56,981 bases of DNA, taken from positions 1-56,981 of the forward strand of contig CALUPL010000075.1 of NCBI GenBank assembly GCA_944322635.1. The letters run 5' to 3'. Shown here one piece after another: positions 37,608-45,779 of this stretch. A model generated the notes under the pieces. It made no database searches and was not told where the DNA came from. It saw nothing but the letters and a program-made list of their open reading frames with translations. Source of the stretch: an uncultured Mailhella sp. (GTDB lineage: Bacteria; Desulfobacterota; Desulfovibrionia; Desulfovibrionales; Desulfovibrionaceae). Within the stretch, counting starts at the first letter, position 1. Each line of letters begins with the position of its first letter. The translations under genes were made by a program, and so were the position numbers.

Positions 37608-38447
37608 CTATGCCTCAAGCCCGAAGAGCCGGGCTCCGTTCAGGTACATGATTTTGTCCGCCACTTCCGGCCGAAGGCGGCTGACGTAGTTTTCCACGGC
37701 CTTTTCCAGAGGTATTGCCGGATAGGAGGAGCCGAAGACGATCTGATCCTGCAGTGTGTAGTTGGCCGCAAGAATGTAGTCGGCTCCGCCGGGTGCAAAG
37801 GTCATGGCCCAGGTATCCGGCGAAAGGAAGACGTTGGGGCAGTCCATGGCCACCTTGCAGATGGCCGTCACATAGGGCCAGCCGCCGTGGCAGAGAACGA
37901 GCTTGAGGTCGCGGAAGCGGGTGGCTACATCATAGATGAGCTCCGGTGCATAGTAGCGCGGATCGGATACTCGTCCGCCGAAGGAAAGCAGCACGGGGAC
38001 GTTTTGTTCCGCGCAGTATTCATACACGGGAAATATGTCGGGATTGTTGACGAACCATTTCACAGGCGTGGTATAGAGTCCCGGTTCCATGATGACGGCA
38101 CGGCACGGCCCGTTGACGCAGTAACGTTCCACGTCCGCACAGGCCGCTTGAGGATTGAGGGGGTCGATCCACGGCACACCGAGAAAATGATCGGGAAATT
38201 CCTCCATGAGCGTGACGGCGTCGTCGTTGCTGGCATTCTGCGGCAGTCGTACGGGAGCGACGCCCCAGGTGACTCCGGCCTTGTCCATTTCTTCGACGAG
38301 CATGGCGGTGTTCTTGCGACGGGCGGCTTCGGAAACGGGGCCGATGGCCCGCATGGCATGGGACTTTTCCAGCGCGGGCATATCGTACATGAAGGAATTG
38401 AGATAGCTTTTGTAGGGAGGGCGAAGGCGAAAGTCTATGGCGCGCAT
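37608..38447 (-). CDS. Amidohydrolase-fold protein with altered metal site (paralogue B)
   Basis: A 279-residue relative of the protein at 35683. It starts AIDFRLRPPYKSYLNS and has LVLCHGGWPY and VFGSSYPAIPL, so the usual N-terminal His-x-His and the C-terminal Asp of the metal site are again replaced. The shared DFRxRPPxKS start in both copies shows that the change is a family property and not damage. It is encoded 9 bases after the flavoprotein gene and 43 bases before the TAXI receptor. Product function is unknown; possible roles are decarboxylation or hydration of an aromatic or dicarboxylic acid. Confidence 0.85.
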   Translation of the reverse strand: MRAIDFRLRPPYKSYLNSFMYDMPALEKSHAMRAIGPVSEAARRKNTAMLVEEMDKAGVTWGVAPVRLPQNASNDDAVTLMEEFPDHFLGVPWIDPLNPQAACADVERYCVNGPCRAVIMEPGLYTTPVKWFVNNPDIFPVYEYCAEQNVPVLLSFGGRVSDPRYYAPELIYDVATRFRDLKLVLCHGGWPYVTAICKVAMDCPNVFLSPDTWAMTFAPGGADYILAANYTLQDQIVFGSSYPAIPLEKAVENYVSRLRPEVADKIMYLNGARLFGLEA

Positions 38448-38456
38448 GATGTTTTC

Positions 38457-39086
38457 CTATCGGCAGAAGTTGGCCCTGACGCGCTTTTCATAGACCGGCG
38501 CAGGAATGGTATTTTTTGAGGCTTCTATGACCTTCAGTATCCAGGCCATGTTTCTGCCGAGAACTTTCATGGTCTGTACGCCTTCCGTGTCCTGTTCCAG
38601 AAATTCCTCAGGCTTCCAGCCGAACACGATGTTCCAGTACTGACTGTTGACGGTAAGCAGATTGGAGCAGTTGAGGTAGTTGCCGAGCTGCTGGGCGGTG
38701 TTGATGGCGCCTGCCCTGCGGCATACGGCTATGGCCGTTGCGGGTTTCGGTCCCCAGCCTTCCAGATGTTCCGTGGCATAGAGAAGTCTGTCGAGAGCGG
38801 CCTTGAACGGGCCGGGAATCCCCATGTAGTGCACGGGGCAGCCAAGAATGAGACCGTCGTAGTCGGGCAGCATGTCGATGATCTTGTTGACGATGTCGTT
38901 ATGAATGCAATGATGGCCGTTTGTTCTGCATTTTCTGCAATCAATGCATCCTGCCAAAGGTTTTACACCTATATGAATGATATCAAGACCGATATTTTCC
39001 TTTTTAAGTTCATCTCCGACAAGATTAATCGCGTGATACGTCACGCCTTTTGGATTCTGACTTCCGTTAAGAGCAAGAACTTTCAT
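38457..39086 (-). CDS. Flavodoxin-fold NAD(P)H-dependent reductase with a Cys cluster (iron-sulfur flavoprotein-like)
   Basis: A 209-residue protein with the flavodoxin-like start MKVLALNGSQNPKGVT (FMN phosphate loop), the cysteine motif GCIDCRKCRTNGHHC at about residues 46-60, and LGCPVHYMGIPGPFKAALDRL, typical of NADPH-dependent FMN reductases and of iron-sulfur flavoproteins that bind a 4Fe-4S cluster through a compact Cys motif. It probably moves electrons for the pathway of cluster 2. ATG is preceded by GGAGG. It is first in the minus-strand run after the intergenic region at 39087. Confidence 0.88.
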   Translation of the reverse strand: MKVLALNGSQNPKGVTYHAINLVGDELKKENIGLDIIHIGVKPLAGCIDCRKCRTNGHHCIHNDIVNKIIDMLPDYDGLILGCPVHYMGIPGPFKAALDRLLYATEHLEGWGPKPATAIAVCRRAGAINTAQQLGNYLNCSNLLTVNSQYWNIVFGWKPEEFLEQDTEGVQTMKVLGRNMAWILKVIEASKNTIPAPVYEKRVRANFCR

Positions 39087-39437
39087 GAGTAATCCTCCAT
39101 GAAGTTGTGTATTGCATGAGAAAAATGAAAAATATTTTTTTTGTTATATACACATTAGTCCACATGGGGGATATTGCACAAATACTTTTTTCCCCTACGG
39201 GGTATAGGTTTTTCCTATGTCCGGAAACGTTGCGGAAAGGGAATGTTTTGGAAAAACCCATGAACTATGCTTTGGCGAACGTGCGCCGCGTTTCGGAAGA
39301 AGACCTTCTGTGCAGAATAGGCGGGTGACGTTTCTCTCCGGGCGCGGACGAAAAGAATGTCGGCCCGGTCCTCCTACAAGCAGAGAATCGGGCGGACACG
39401 GGCCGGAAGAGAATCGGCAATGACGGCGGAGAGCGGG
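39087..39437. other. Regulatory region of cluster 2
   Basis: No gene is supported. The half nearest the flavoprotein gene is AT-rich and should hold its promoter. An inverted repeat at 39203-39219 is described separately. Confidence 0.5.
39203..39219. promoter_or_regulatory. Candidate LysR-type operator
   Basis: ATAGG-TTTTT-CCTAT is a perfect interrupted palindrome with the 15-base size and T-N11-A character of LysR sites. A GC-rich repeat, CCCC-TAC-GGGG, lies just upstream. It is about 120 bases from the flavoprotein start and about 220 bases from the LysR gene end, so it may control cluster 2. Confidence 0.45.
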
Positions 39438-40349
39438 TTACGAGAGCGGGCGAGGGACACCCGCCGTGTCGCAGAGCAGATCAATGATTTTACTGCACTG
39501 CGGCGTGATGTAGCTGTCCTTGCCCCAGATGATGGCCGGTCGGAAGATGAGCTTTGGCAGGTTGATGCGGCGTACGGCAAGGGCATGAGCCCTTCCGGGA
39601 AGCTCCGTATGATGAAGAATGGCTACGGCGGGCAGCTCCTCCAGAGTGTCCAGCATCCAGTAGGACGCGGGAGTGTCCAGAATGATGCGCGGTCTGAGAT
39701 TTTCTTCCTGCATGGCAATGATGAACGGACGGAAGGTCCCGCTGTTGGACCATCGGCGGGAAAGCATGAGAGGAAAGGACGCAAGCGTGCGAAGAGACAC
39801 GGGATCTTCTTCCGGAGCATGGAGCAGAGGCGACCATACGGCCACGAAATACTGCTCGGCCAGAGGGACGGACACATAGTTGCCGTACATGAGCGGCAGA
39901 TGAAGAATGGCGAGGTCCAGTCCGTGGCTCTGTACCTTGTTTTCCAGAGCCATGTTGTCCGTGACCAGCAGGCGCATGCGTATGCCCGGATACTCCTGTT
40001 CCATTCGGGGCAGCATGGCACGGATGAAGGACAGACAGAAGCCGCTGCATCCTACGCGTACTTCACCGAAAATGTCGGCATTGCGTGCGAAGGGATTGCG
40101 GATGTTCTGCGCCAGATCGTCCACCTGCGTCAGAATCCGCTGCGCTTCGATATAAAAGGCCTGTCCCCGTTCGGTGACCTGCCACTTGCCGCCTTCTCTG
40201 TGAATGAGCGTAAGACCGAGCTCTTCCTCCAGTTCTTTGAGAGACTGACTCAGGGAGGGCTGGCTGATGTGCAGAATCCTGGCGGCACGGCTGATCTGGC
40301 CTTGCTCCACAATGGTGCAGAAATACAGAAGGCGACGGAAGTCCAGCAT
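39438..40349 (-). CDS. LysR-family transcriptional regulator of cluster 2
   Basis: A 303-residue LysR regulator with the N-terminal helix-turn-helix (FRRLLYFCTIVEQGQISRAARILHISQPSLSQSLKELEEELG) and an effector domain beginning about residue 93 (GEVRVGCSGFCLSFIRAMLP). It lies immediately upstream of the flavoprotein-amidohydrolase-TAXI run on the same strand, separated by a 350-base regulatory region, and is its likely regulator. Ligand unknown. Base composition is like the neighbours, unlike the LysR gene at 17038. Confidence 0.9.
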   Translation of the reverse strand: MLDFRRLLYFCTIVEQGQISRAARILHISQPSLSQSLKELEEELGLTLIHREGGKWQVTERGQAFYIEAQRILTQVDDLAQNIRNPFARNADIFGEVRVGCSGFCLSFIRAMLPRMEQEYPGIRMRLLVTDNMALENKVQSHGLDLAILHLPLMYGNYVSVPLAEQYFVAVWSPLLHAPEEDPVSLRTLASFPLMLSRRWSNSGTFRPFIIAMQEENLRPRIILDTPASYWMLDTLEELPAVAILHHTELPGRAHALAVRRINLPKLIFRPAIIWGKDSYITPQCSKIIDLLCDTAGVPRPLS

Positions 40350-40588
40350 GGTGAAGGATGTAAGAGAAAATGGTTTCCATCAGGATAAGGGGGAGCTTTT
40401 TGCAGGTCAAGAGGGAGGCTTTTTTTCCTTGAGAGCGGAGCAAAAGAGGAAGAAAGCAATCTTTCTACAGGTCCGCCGCAATTTGTGTCGAGGAGGACGG
40501 CATAATAAAATGTATTAATCGATACAAAAATATACAAAATTATTTATTGATTGCTATATAAATAAACAACCTATTAATATAACTGATA

Positions 40589-41239
40589 TTAATTTGATAA
40601 GTTCTTGAGATGCTTGCGCCATTTCGGCAGTATGCGCACGGCATAGGAGGCTGCATCCTTCAGAGCCTTTTCGTTAAGACCGTCGCGAGCCTGAAGCGAC
40701 ATGCCTTCAAGAAAGATGTTGAAGGCTTCCGCCAGCGTATCTGGCTGGGTATCCGGAGGCAGCTGCCCGTCCGATACGGCCTGCCGTATTTTTTCGGTGA
40801 ACATGTTTTTTGTGGCGACGCGCAGTTTGTGCAGGGTTTCGATGACGTCCCGTTCTTCTTCGGAAATATTGACGGCCGCAACCACAACCATGCAGCCGCA
40901 GGGCGTATCGGTGGAAAGCAGAATTCCGGCAGCTTCGGCAAAGAAGTTGTTTACGGCCAGATAGAAGTCCTTCTCTTCCATGAATCGGCGCGACGGTGCA
41001 CTCCAGTAGCGTTTTTCATAGAAAGTCACAGCTTCCAGAAAAAGCCGGGACTTGTTGCCGAAGGCTGCGTAAAGGCTCGGCGCGTTGATCCCCATGGCCG
41101 CGCAAAGCTCGGAAACTGACGCAGGTTCGTAGCCTCGCCGCCAGAAAACTTCCAGAGCTCTGATAAGAGCCTCGTCCCTGTCGAAGTTGCGGGGACGGCC
41201 CTTGCCGCGTGTCGTCGAGGGGGTGGATTCTGCCGTCAT
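40589..41239 (-). CDS. TetR-family transcriptional regulator
   Basis: A 216-residue repressor-type protein. The DNA-binding part is at about residues 16-65 (GRPRNFDRDEALIRALEVFWRRGYEPASVSELCAAMGINAPSLYAAFGNKSRLF), and the C-terminal part resembles the TetR_C ligand domains, with a Cys pair in TPCGCMVV. The target is unknown; the divergent menA and the AT-rich 40500-40588 region are possibilities. The start has GGCTTTCC-complement text upstream without a strong site. Confidence 0.9.
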   Translation of the reverse strand: MTAESTPSTTRGKGRPRNFDRDEALIRALEVFWRRGYEPASVSELCAAMGINAPSLYAAFGNKSRLFLEAVTFYEKRYWSAPSRRFMEEKDFYLAVNNFFAEAAGILLSTDTPCGCMVVVAAVNISEEERDVIETLHKLRVATKNMFTEKIRQAVSDGQLPPDTQPDTLAEAFNIFLEGMSLQARDGLNEKALKDAASYAVRILPKWRKHLKNLSN

Positions 41240-41406
41240 GGAAAGCCTCTTGAAAGTTTTTTGTCTGCTCTGCCGAGGAAGAAAGGGCCGCCGGGGAGCC
41301 TTTCCGGGAACATTTCTTTTCTTTGCCTGTAAGATGCGCTATTCTGCCCTCGCCCTCATGGGGGCGTCAAGACGAGACAAGGCGGCAGAGCCGCGGGAGC
41401 ATTGTT

Positions 41407-42315
41407 ATGGAAAAGGAAGTTCGCAAGGATTCTCTGTACGCTTGGGTGCTGGCCTGTCGGCCGAAGACTCTGGCCGCGGCTCTCGCGCCGGTGGCCGTGG
41501 GATGTTCCCTGGCCGTATGGGCGGACTGTTTCCGACCGGTTCCGGCTTTGCTCTGCGTTCTTTTTGCCGTACTCATGCAGATAGCCTCGAATTTCATCAA
41601 CGATGTTAGCGACTTCGAGCAGGGCAACGATCGGGATGACCGTCTGGGGCCGCGCCGTGCCTGCGCACAGGGCTGGATATCGCCGCGCAGAATGAAGACG
41701 GGCATAGTCATTGACCTTGCACTTGCGCTCTGTGCCGGACTTCCGCTTGCCTGGTACGGAGGCTGGAGCATGGTGGGCGTGGCTCTCGTGTGCCTCGTAT
41801 GCGCCTATATGTATTCTGCCGGTCCCTATCCTCTGGCGGCTCACGGCTGGGGTGACGTGCTCGTGGTGGTGTTTTTCGGACTTGTGGCCGTGGGTTTCAC
41901 CTACTACGTGCAGGCGGGAGCATGGTCTCCTCAGGCCACGCTGGCCGGGCTGGCCGTCGGCGTATGCATCAATCTGCTTCTTACCATCAACAATTTCCGG
42001 GATCGGGATCAGGACAGGCTGTCGGGCAAGAAAACGCTCATTGCCCGGTTCGGTGCGGAGTTCGGCCTGAGATACTATCTTGCCCAGGGCGGATTTGCCT
42101 GCGCCTTCGCGCTTTGTCTCATTCCTCACGGACTGTTCTGGGCCGGTATTCTGCCGCTTCTTTTCCTCATTCCCCACTATAGGGTATGGAGCAGAATCGT
42201 TTCCATTTATGAAGGGCGGGCGCTCAACCGATGCCTGGGACTTACTTCCCGCAACATTCTGATTTTCAGCCTTCTGCTTGCCGCAGGTATGCTTCTGGAC
42301 GCCGCGTCGCGGTAG
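41407..42315 (+). CDS. menA: UbiA-family prenyltransferase (MenA-like, menaquinone biosynthesis)
   Basis: An inner-membrane enzyme that attaches the polyprenyl chain to the naphthoate ring in menaquinone synthesis. The 302-residue protein has eight or so hydrophobic segments, RPKTLAAALAPVAVG at the start, the first Asp-rich motif NFINDVSDFEQGNDRDD (about residues 60-76) and the second NNFRDRDQDRLSGKKTLIARFG. These match MenA. Desulfovibrionaceae mostly use the futalosine route, so the enzyme could equally be the MqnP type of the same family. ATG at 41407 has GGGAG upstream; the frame before it lacks a better start. Confidence 0.85.
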   Translation: MEKEVRKDSLYAWVLACRPKTLAAALAPVAVGCSLAVWADCFRPVPALLCVLFAVLMQIASNFINDVSDFEQGNDRDDRLGPRRACAQGWISPRRMKTGIVIDLALALCAGLPLAWYGGWSMVGVALVCLVCAYMYSAGPYPLAAHGWGDVLVVVFFGLVAVGFTYYVQAGAWSPQATLAGLAVGVCINLLLTINNFRDRDQDRLSGKKTLIARFGAEFGLRYYLAQGGFACAFALCLIPHGLFWAGILPLLFLIPHYRVWSRIVSIYEGRALNRCLGLTSRNILIFSLLLAAGMLLDAASR

Positions 42316-42318
42316 CGC

Positions 42319-43050
42319 TCATCGCAGAGCCTGCCACAGGCAGACCATGCCCGCAAGAACGATGACCCCCATGAGTGCGCGACGGAAAAGTTCCACGCGG
42401 ATGCGCTTGACCACGGGAAAGGCGCATACGGCACCTGTCATGCATGCGGGGACGCCGTACATGGCATAACCGATGACTTCCGGTGTGTAGAATCCTGCCT
42501 GGGCCTGAAGAAGGCAGGTAAAGAGACTGCGGACAAGGAAGAACACTCCCAGAGTGCCGAGCACTTCACGGGGGTTCCATCCCCGATAGAGGGCATAGGC
42601 ACCGGCAGGTGGTCCGTCGAAGGATATGGCCGTGCCGAGAAGTCCCGCACCGAATCCCGCCGTGCCGCCGAGTAGCCAGGATTCTTTTTTGTGGCTTCCA
42701 GCTCTGGCCATTTTCTGCCACAGCACGTAGATGATGAGCAGCACGCCTACCGAGCCTTGAAGCACGGCATCGGAGAAGACCTGAAGGATCCATAATCCTG
42801 CAAAGGAGCCGGGCACTGCTCCGAGAAGCAGCGGCCAGAGAGCCGCCATGCGGCAGTGTCGGAAGTGCATGAGGGCCAGGCTGCCGTCCATGGCGGCGTT
42901 GAGTATGCAGCTGAGGGGAATGACGACGTGCATGGGCAGAAACAAGGCTGCGGCAGGCACGGCGACCATGGCGCCGCCTATGCCGGTCACACCGGAAACG
43001 AAACCTCCGGCGAACCAGCAGAGAAAAACGATGAGAGAAGATATTTCCAT
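42319..43050 (-). CDS. TauE/SafE-family permease (sulfite/sulfonate exporter-like)
   Basis: A 243-residue membrane protein with the family's double half-repeat: FVSGVTGIGGAMVAVPAAALF near residue 20 and GFGAGLLGTAISFDGPPAGAYAL near 145, each followed by hydrophobic segments. TauE/SafE proteins export sulfite, sulfoacetate or similar sulfur compounds. That fits an organism with a possible sulfonate lyase, but the gene is not close to cluster 1. It converges with menA, their ends 3 bases apart. The start at 43050 has AAGGACAC upstream. Confidence 0.85.
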   Translation of the reverse strand: MEISSLIVFLCWFAGGFVSGVTGIGGAMVAVPAAALFLPMHVVIPLSCILNAAMDGSLALMHFRHCRMAALWPLLLGAVPGSFAGLWILQVFSDAVLQGSVGVLLIIYVLWQKMARAGSHKKESWLLGGTAGFGAGLLGTAISFDGPPAGAYALYRGWNPREVLGTLGVFFLVRSLFTCLLQAQAGFYTPEVIGYAMYGVPACMTGAVCAFPVVKRIRVELFRRALMGVIVLAGMVCLWQALR

Positions 43051-43439
43051 GAAAAGTGTCCTTGTGCAAGCGGGCGTGGCGGTCTCGCGGAAAGAGCGCT
43101 TTTCGTTGAAATGTTTTCGGATCATTCCAGACGTCGGCCGCAGGAAGCGCGGCATTCTGGACGGGCGGACGGAAGGAAGACGTGCGGCGGACGGAAGAGC
43201 GCAAAACGGCCAGCAGGCGTAGGCTCGGTGGATGGCCGGAAAAGGGCACGCCTATTCAATAAACGGCAGCTTTGCCGCCAACATGCAGGGTCGTCTCTTC
43301 GGGGAAGCTTTCAGCCGTCAGCCCATGAAAACCGATCGGAGCCGGAAGGCACCGTGGGGGAGAACGGTCGCCTTCCGGCCGGCGGAGGGGACGAGGACCC
43401 AGAGTTTGGGAAGGTCCTCTTCAGTCATGAACGTGGAAA
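43051..43439. other. Intergenic region with a long GC-rich hairpin
   Basis: No gene is supported. GCCGGAAGGC with ACCG (43341-43354) pairs with CGGT and GCCTTCCGGC (43365-43379, one bulge). It lies 60 bases beyond the APC permease stop and may end that transcript, although no T run follows directly. Confidence 0.45.
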
Positions 43440-44939
43440 TCAGGCACTTTCACGTTCGGTGGGGCAGGGGATTTCCTTTTTGTCGAAAAGAATGGGAATG
43501 TCGGTTCCGCCGAGAATGTTCCGGGATATTTCTTCGGTGGAGAGGTTGCTCCATACCTTCTTGTTGGAGAAGTAGAACACGAAGCCCATGATTACCCACA
43601 CGGCGAGCACGCAGCGCGGAGCGAAGGAAATATAGGCGGGCGAACCGGGGGTAAGAAGCAGAATGAGGGTCAGAATGGAGCAGATGGTGCCCATTACGCA
43701 GCAGAACAGGCCAAGTCGCTTGCCGGTTTCGTTGCTGCTGTTGAGAATGGCGCGGCGGGCGACGAGGCAGGTGAAGAGATAGCCGATGCCGGTACCTACG
43801 GAGCTCATGTCCACAGTCCAGCCGACGGCGGAGCGACCGGCGAAGGGAGTGAGAAGGGCGAGCAGCGCGGTGAAGAGAATGGCGTTGTAGGGAGTGTGGT
43901 AGGTGGGATGGATGCGGCCGAACCACTCGGGAAGGATGCGGCCCCGGGACATGGCGAGGAGCAGACGGCTGGCGGCTACGAAGAAGCCGTTGATGCCGGT
44001 GCACACGGCGCCGAACACGGCACAGGCGAGAATGATGGAGCCGAGCTTGCCGAAGGCCAGAGTGGCTACGTAGCCGGTGGCCCAGGCATGACCGCCGGCG
44101 GCCCTCATTTCTTCCATTTTGGCCAGAAGTTCAGGATAGGGAATGGCGATGGCCACGCCCAGCATGACCATGGCATAGAGAATCATGCCCACGAAGATGG
44201 AAACGACCATGATGTTGCGGCAGCGGCCGGGGTCGAAGGCGAATTCTTCGGAGGCCTGGGGAACGGTATCGAATCCCACGAAGAGGAAGGGAGAGAGCGC
44301 GAATATGCTCATGATGCAGGCAGCCTGGGACTTGTTCTCCGCGAAAAGAGGCACGAGGTTGCTGATGCCCGCGGAATCCAGAGAGGCGGACCCGAAGAAG
44401 AAGGCCACGATGCCGAAGGTGAGCATGAAGGCAAGAATGAGCTGCAGCTTTCCGGCCATGCCTACGCTGCGATAGTTGAGCCAGCCGAAGATGATGGTGC
44501 CGGCGGTCATGAGCAGCACTTCGCCCATGTACACCTTCCAGCCTGCAATGGTGTAGAGTTCGCCGAACTCGAACACTCCGGGGAACAGGAAGCGGAAAAT
44601 GAGAGAAAGCGCCGCTATGTCTATCATGACTATGGCAATGTAGCCTATGACCAGTGCCCAGCCGCATATGAACGACGCCGTGGGGCCGAAGCCTATGTAG
44701 GCATAGGTGAAAGCGCCGCCTGCGACGGGAGCGTATTTGACCATGTAGCTGTAGCACACGCCGACGAAGGAAATGAGAATGGCGCCGGCAAGGAAGCCGA
44801 GCAGCGTGCCCAGAGGGCCGGCAGAGGGAAGAAACATGTCGCCGGGAAGGACGAAGCAGCCCCAACCGACTATGGAACCGAGCGCAAGAGCGCAAACCTG
44901 CATGGGAGAAAGAGACTTCGTAAGTTTGGCTTCTGACAT
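43440..44939 (-). CDS. APC-superfamily amino acid/amine permease, sigma-54 controlled
   Basis: A 499-residue inner-membrane transporter with about 12-13 hydrophobic segments. The first reads LALGSIVGWGCFVLPGDMFLPSAGP, the glycine-rich substrate-binding segment of the APC fold. FGFDTVPQASEEF-like text and LLAMSRGRILPEWFGRIHPTYHTPYNAI are typical of amino acid permeases of the APC family. It probably supplies the substrate for the GRE2 operon, because a strong -24/-12 promoter lies upstream and the sigma-54 activator gene is next to it. The start at 44939 has AGGAACG upstream; the longer frame is unsupported. Confidence 0.9.
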   Translation of the reverse strand: MSEAKLTKSLSPMQVCALALGSIVGWGCFVLPGDMFLPSAGPLGTLLGFLAGAILISFVGVCYSYMVKYAPVAGGAFTYAYIGFGPTASFICGWALVIGYIAIVMIDIAALSLIFRFLFPGVFEFGELYTIAGWKVYMGEVLLMTAGTIIFGWLNYRSVGMAGKLQLILAFMLTFGIVAFFFGSASLDSAGISNLVPLFAENKSQAACIMSIFALSPFLFVGFDTVPQASEEFAFDPGRCRNIMVVSIFVGMILYAMVMLGVAIAIPYPELLAKMEEMRAAGGHAWATGYVATLAFGKLGSIILACAVFGAVCTGINGFFVAASRLLLAMSRGRILPEWFGRIHPTYHTPYNAILFTALLALLTPFAGRSAVGWTVDMSSVGTGIGYLFTCLVARRAILNSSNETGKRLGLFCCVMGTICSILTLILLLTPGSPAYISFAPRCVLAVWVIMGFVFYFSNKKVWSNLSTEEISRNILGGTDIPILFDKKEIPCPTERESA

Positions 44940-45098
44940 ATTGTCGTTCCTGCTGATGAAAAATAGGGGAACCTGCTGGCGCAGGAAAGGTCGCCCGGAG
45001 GCTTCCGAAAAACGGAGCACGGGTGCTGCGGGCCGAAAACAAGCAAACAACTTTTTGGGAATATGAATTTGGAGAGGATTATGTGAGTTGAAGCACTT

Positions 45099-45118
45099 GA
45101 AGCAAGAATCATGCCAAA
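45099..45118 (-). promoter_or_regulatory. Sigma-54 (-24/-12) promoter for the APC permease
   Basis: On the minus strand the text is TTGGCATGATTCTTGCTT. GG and GC are separated by exactly ten bases (45114-45115 and 45102-45103 on the plus strand), and it agrees with the consensus TGGCAC-N5-TTGCW at nearly all positions. The predicted start is near 45090, about 150 bases before the ATG. Confidence 0.8.
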
Positions 45119-45214
45119 AGAATCGTGGTATTGATGATATAATATAATATATTGAAAATAAAAATAAAAATTTTTAATTGATAATAGAATTCATTAGCTT
45201 GAAAAAGAAAAACA

Positions 45215-45244
45215 TCAAAAAAGAAAAAATTTTTTCTTTTTTGA
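45215..45244. repeat. Perfect 30-base palindrome upstream of the sigma-54 promoter
   Basis: The text TCAAAAAAGAAAAAA and its exact complement meet at 45229/45230. It is centred about 115 bases upstream of the -24 element, a usual distance for an enhancer-binding protein site. It may also be a DNA bend or a weak hairpin. Confidence 0.6.
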
Positions 45245-45779
45245 AAGAAATATGTGAAAAATAGAGCTAATATTATTTTTTGATAAGGCTGAAAACAGGA
45301 AAATTTCCGGATTCTTTGTTTAATTTTGTACTTATTTTCTCATGTGAAAAAATTTAATGTCGCTCATGCCCTCGTGATCAGCGTACTCCTTTTTCTGTCG
45401 ATTTTTGCGGAGGGAACGAATTTTTCTTGAATGTACAGACGGTTGAGAGACAAAAATGTGAAGCTCGGGCAGTAAAGAAAAGGGAAAGGTTTCAGTCTTA
45501 AAAGGCCTGAGTGCCGCATGTTCCGGTCAACGTCGTGCGCCGGAACGCTGATGCCCCGCCGGAACAGGTCGTCGTGAAAGAGAATGAAGCCGGCAGGAGT
45601 CTCTTTCGATGAGTTTGTTGCTCATGTACCCGCTGTCTGAATGCGGCATAAAGAGGGCGGAAGTTCTTTTTGTTCCGATTTTCCGTCCTCATGACCGGTG
45701 GCAGAAGGGAAAAGCTCCGTGCCCTTTTCCGGTCAGCGCGCCGAAAGGCGGTGAGCCGTGTTTCATGAGGAAAAGCGGA

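Larger units (their letters stand above)
44940..45779. other. Long regulatory region of the APC permease
   Basis: No gene is supported in 840 bases. It contains the sigma-54 promoter at 45099-45118 and a 30-base palindrome at 45215-45244. The stretch 45120-45350 is very AT-rich. From 45360 on, the composition returns to normal, with no recognisable gene or terminator. Confidence 0.5.
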
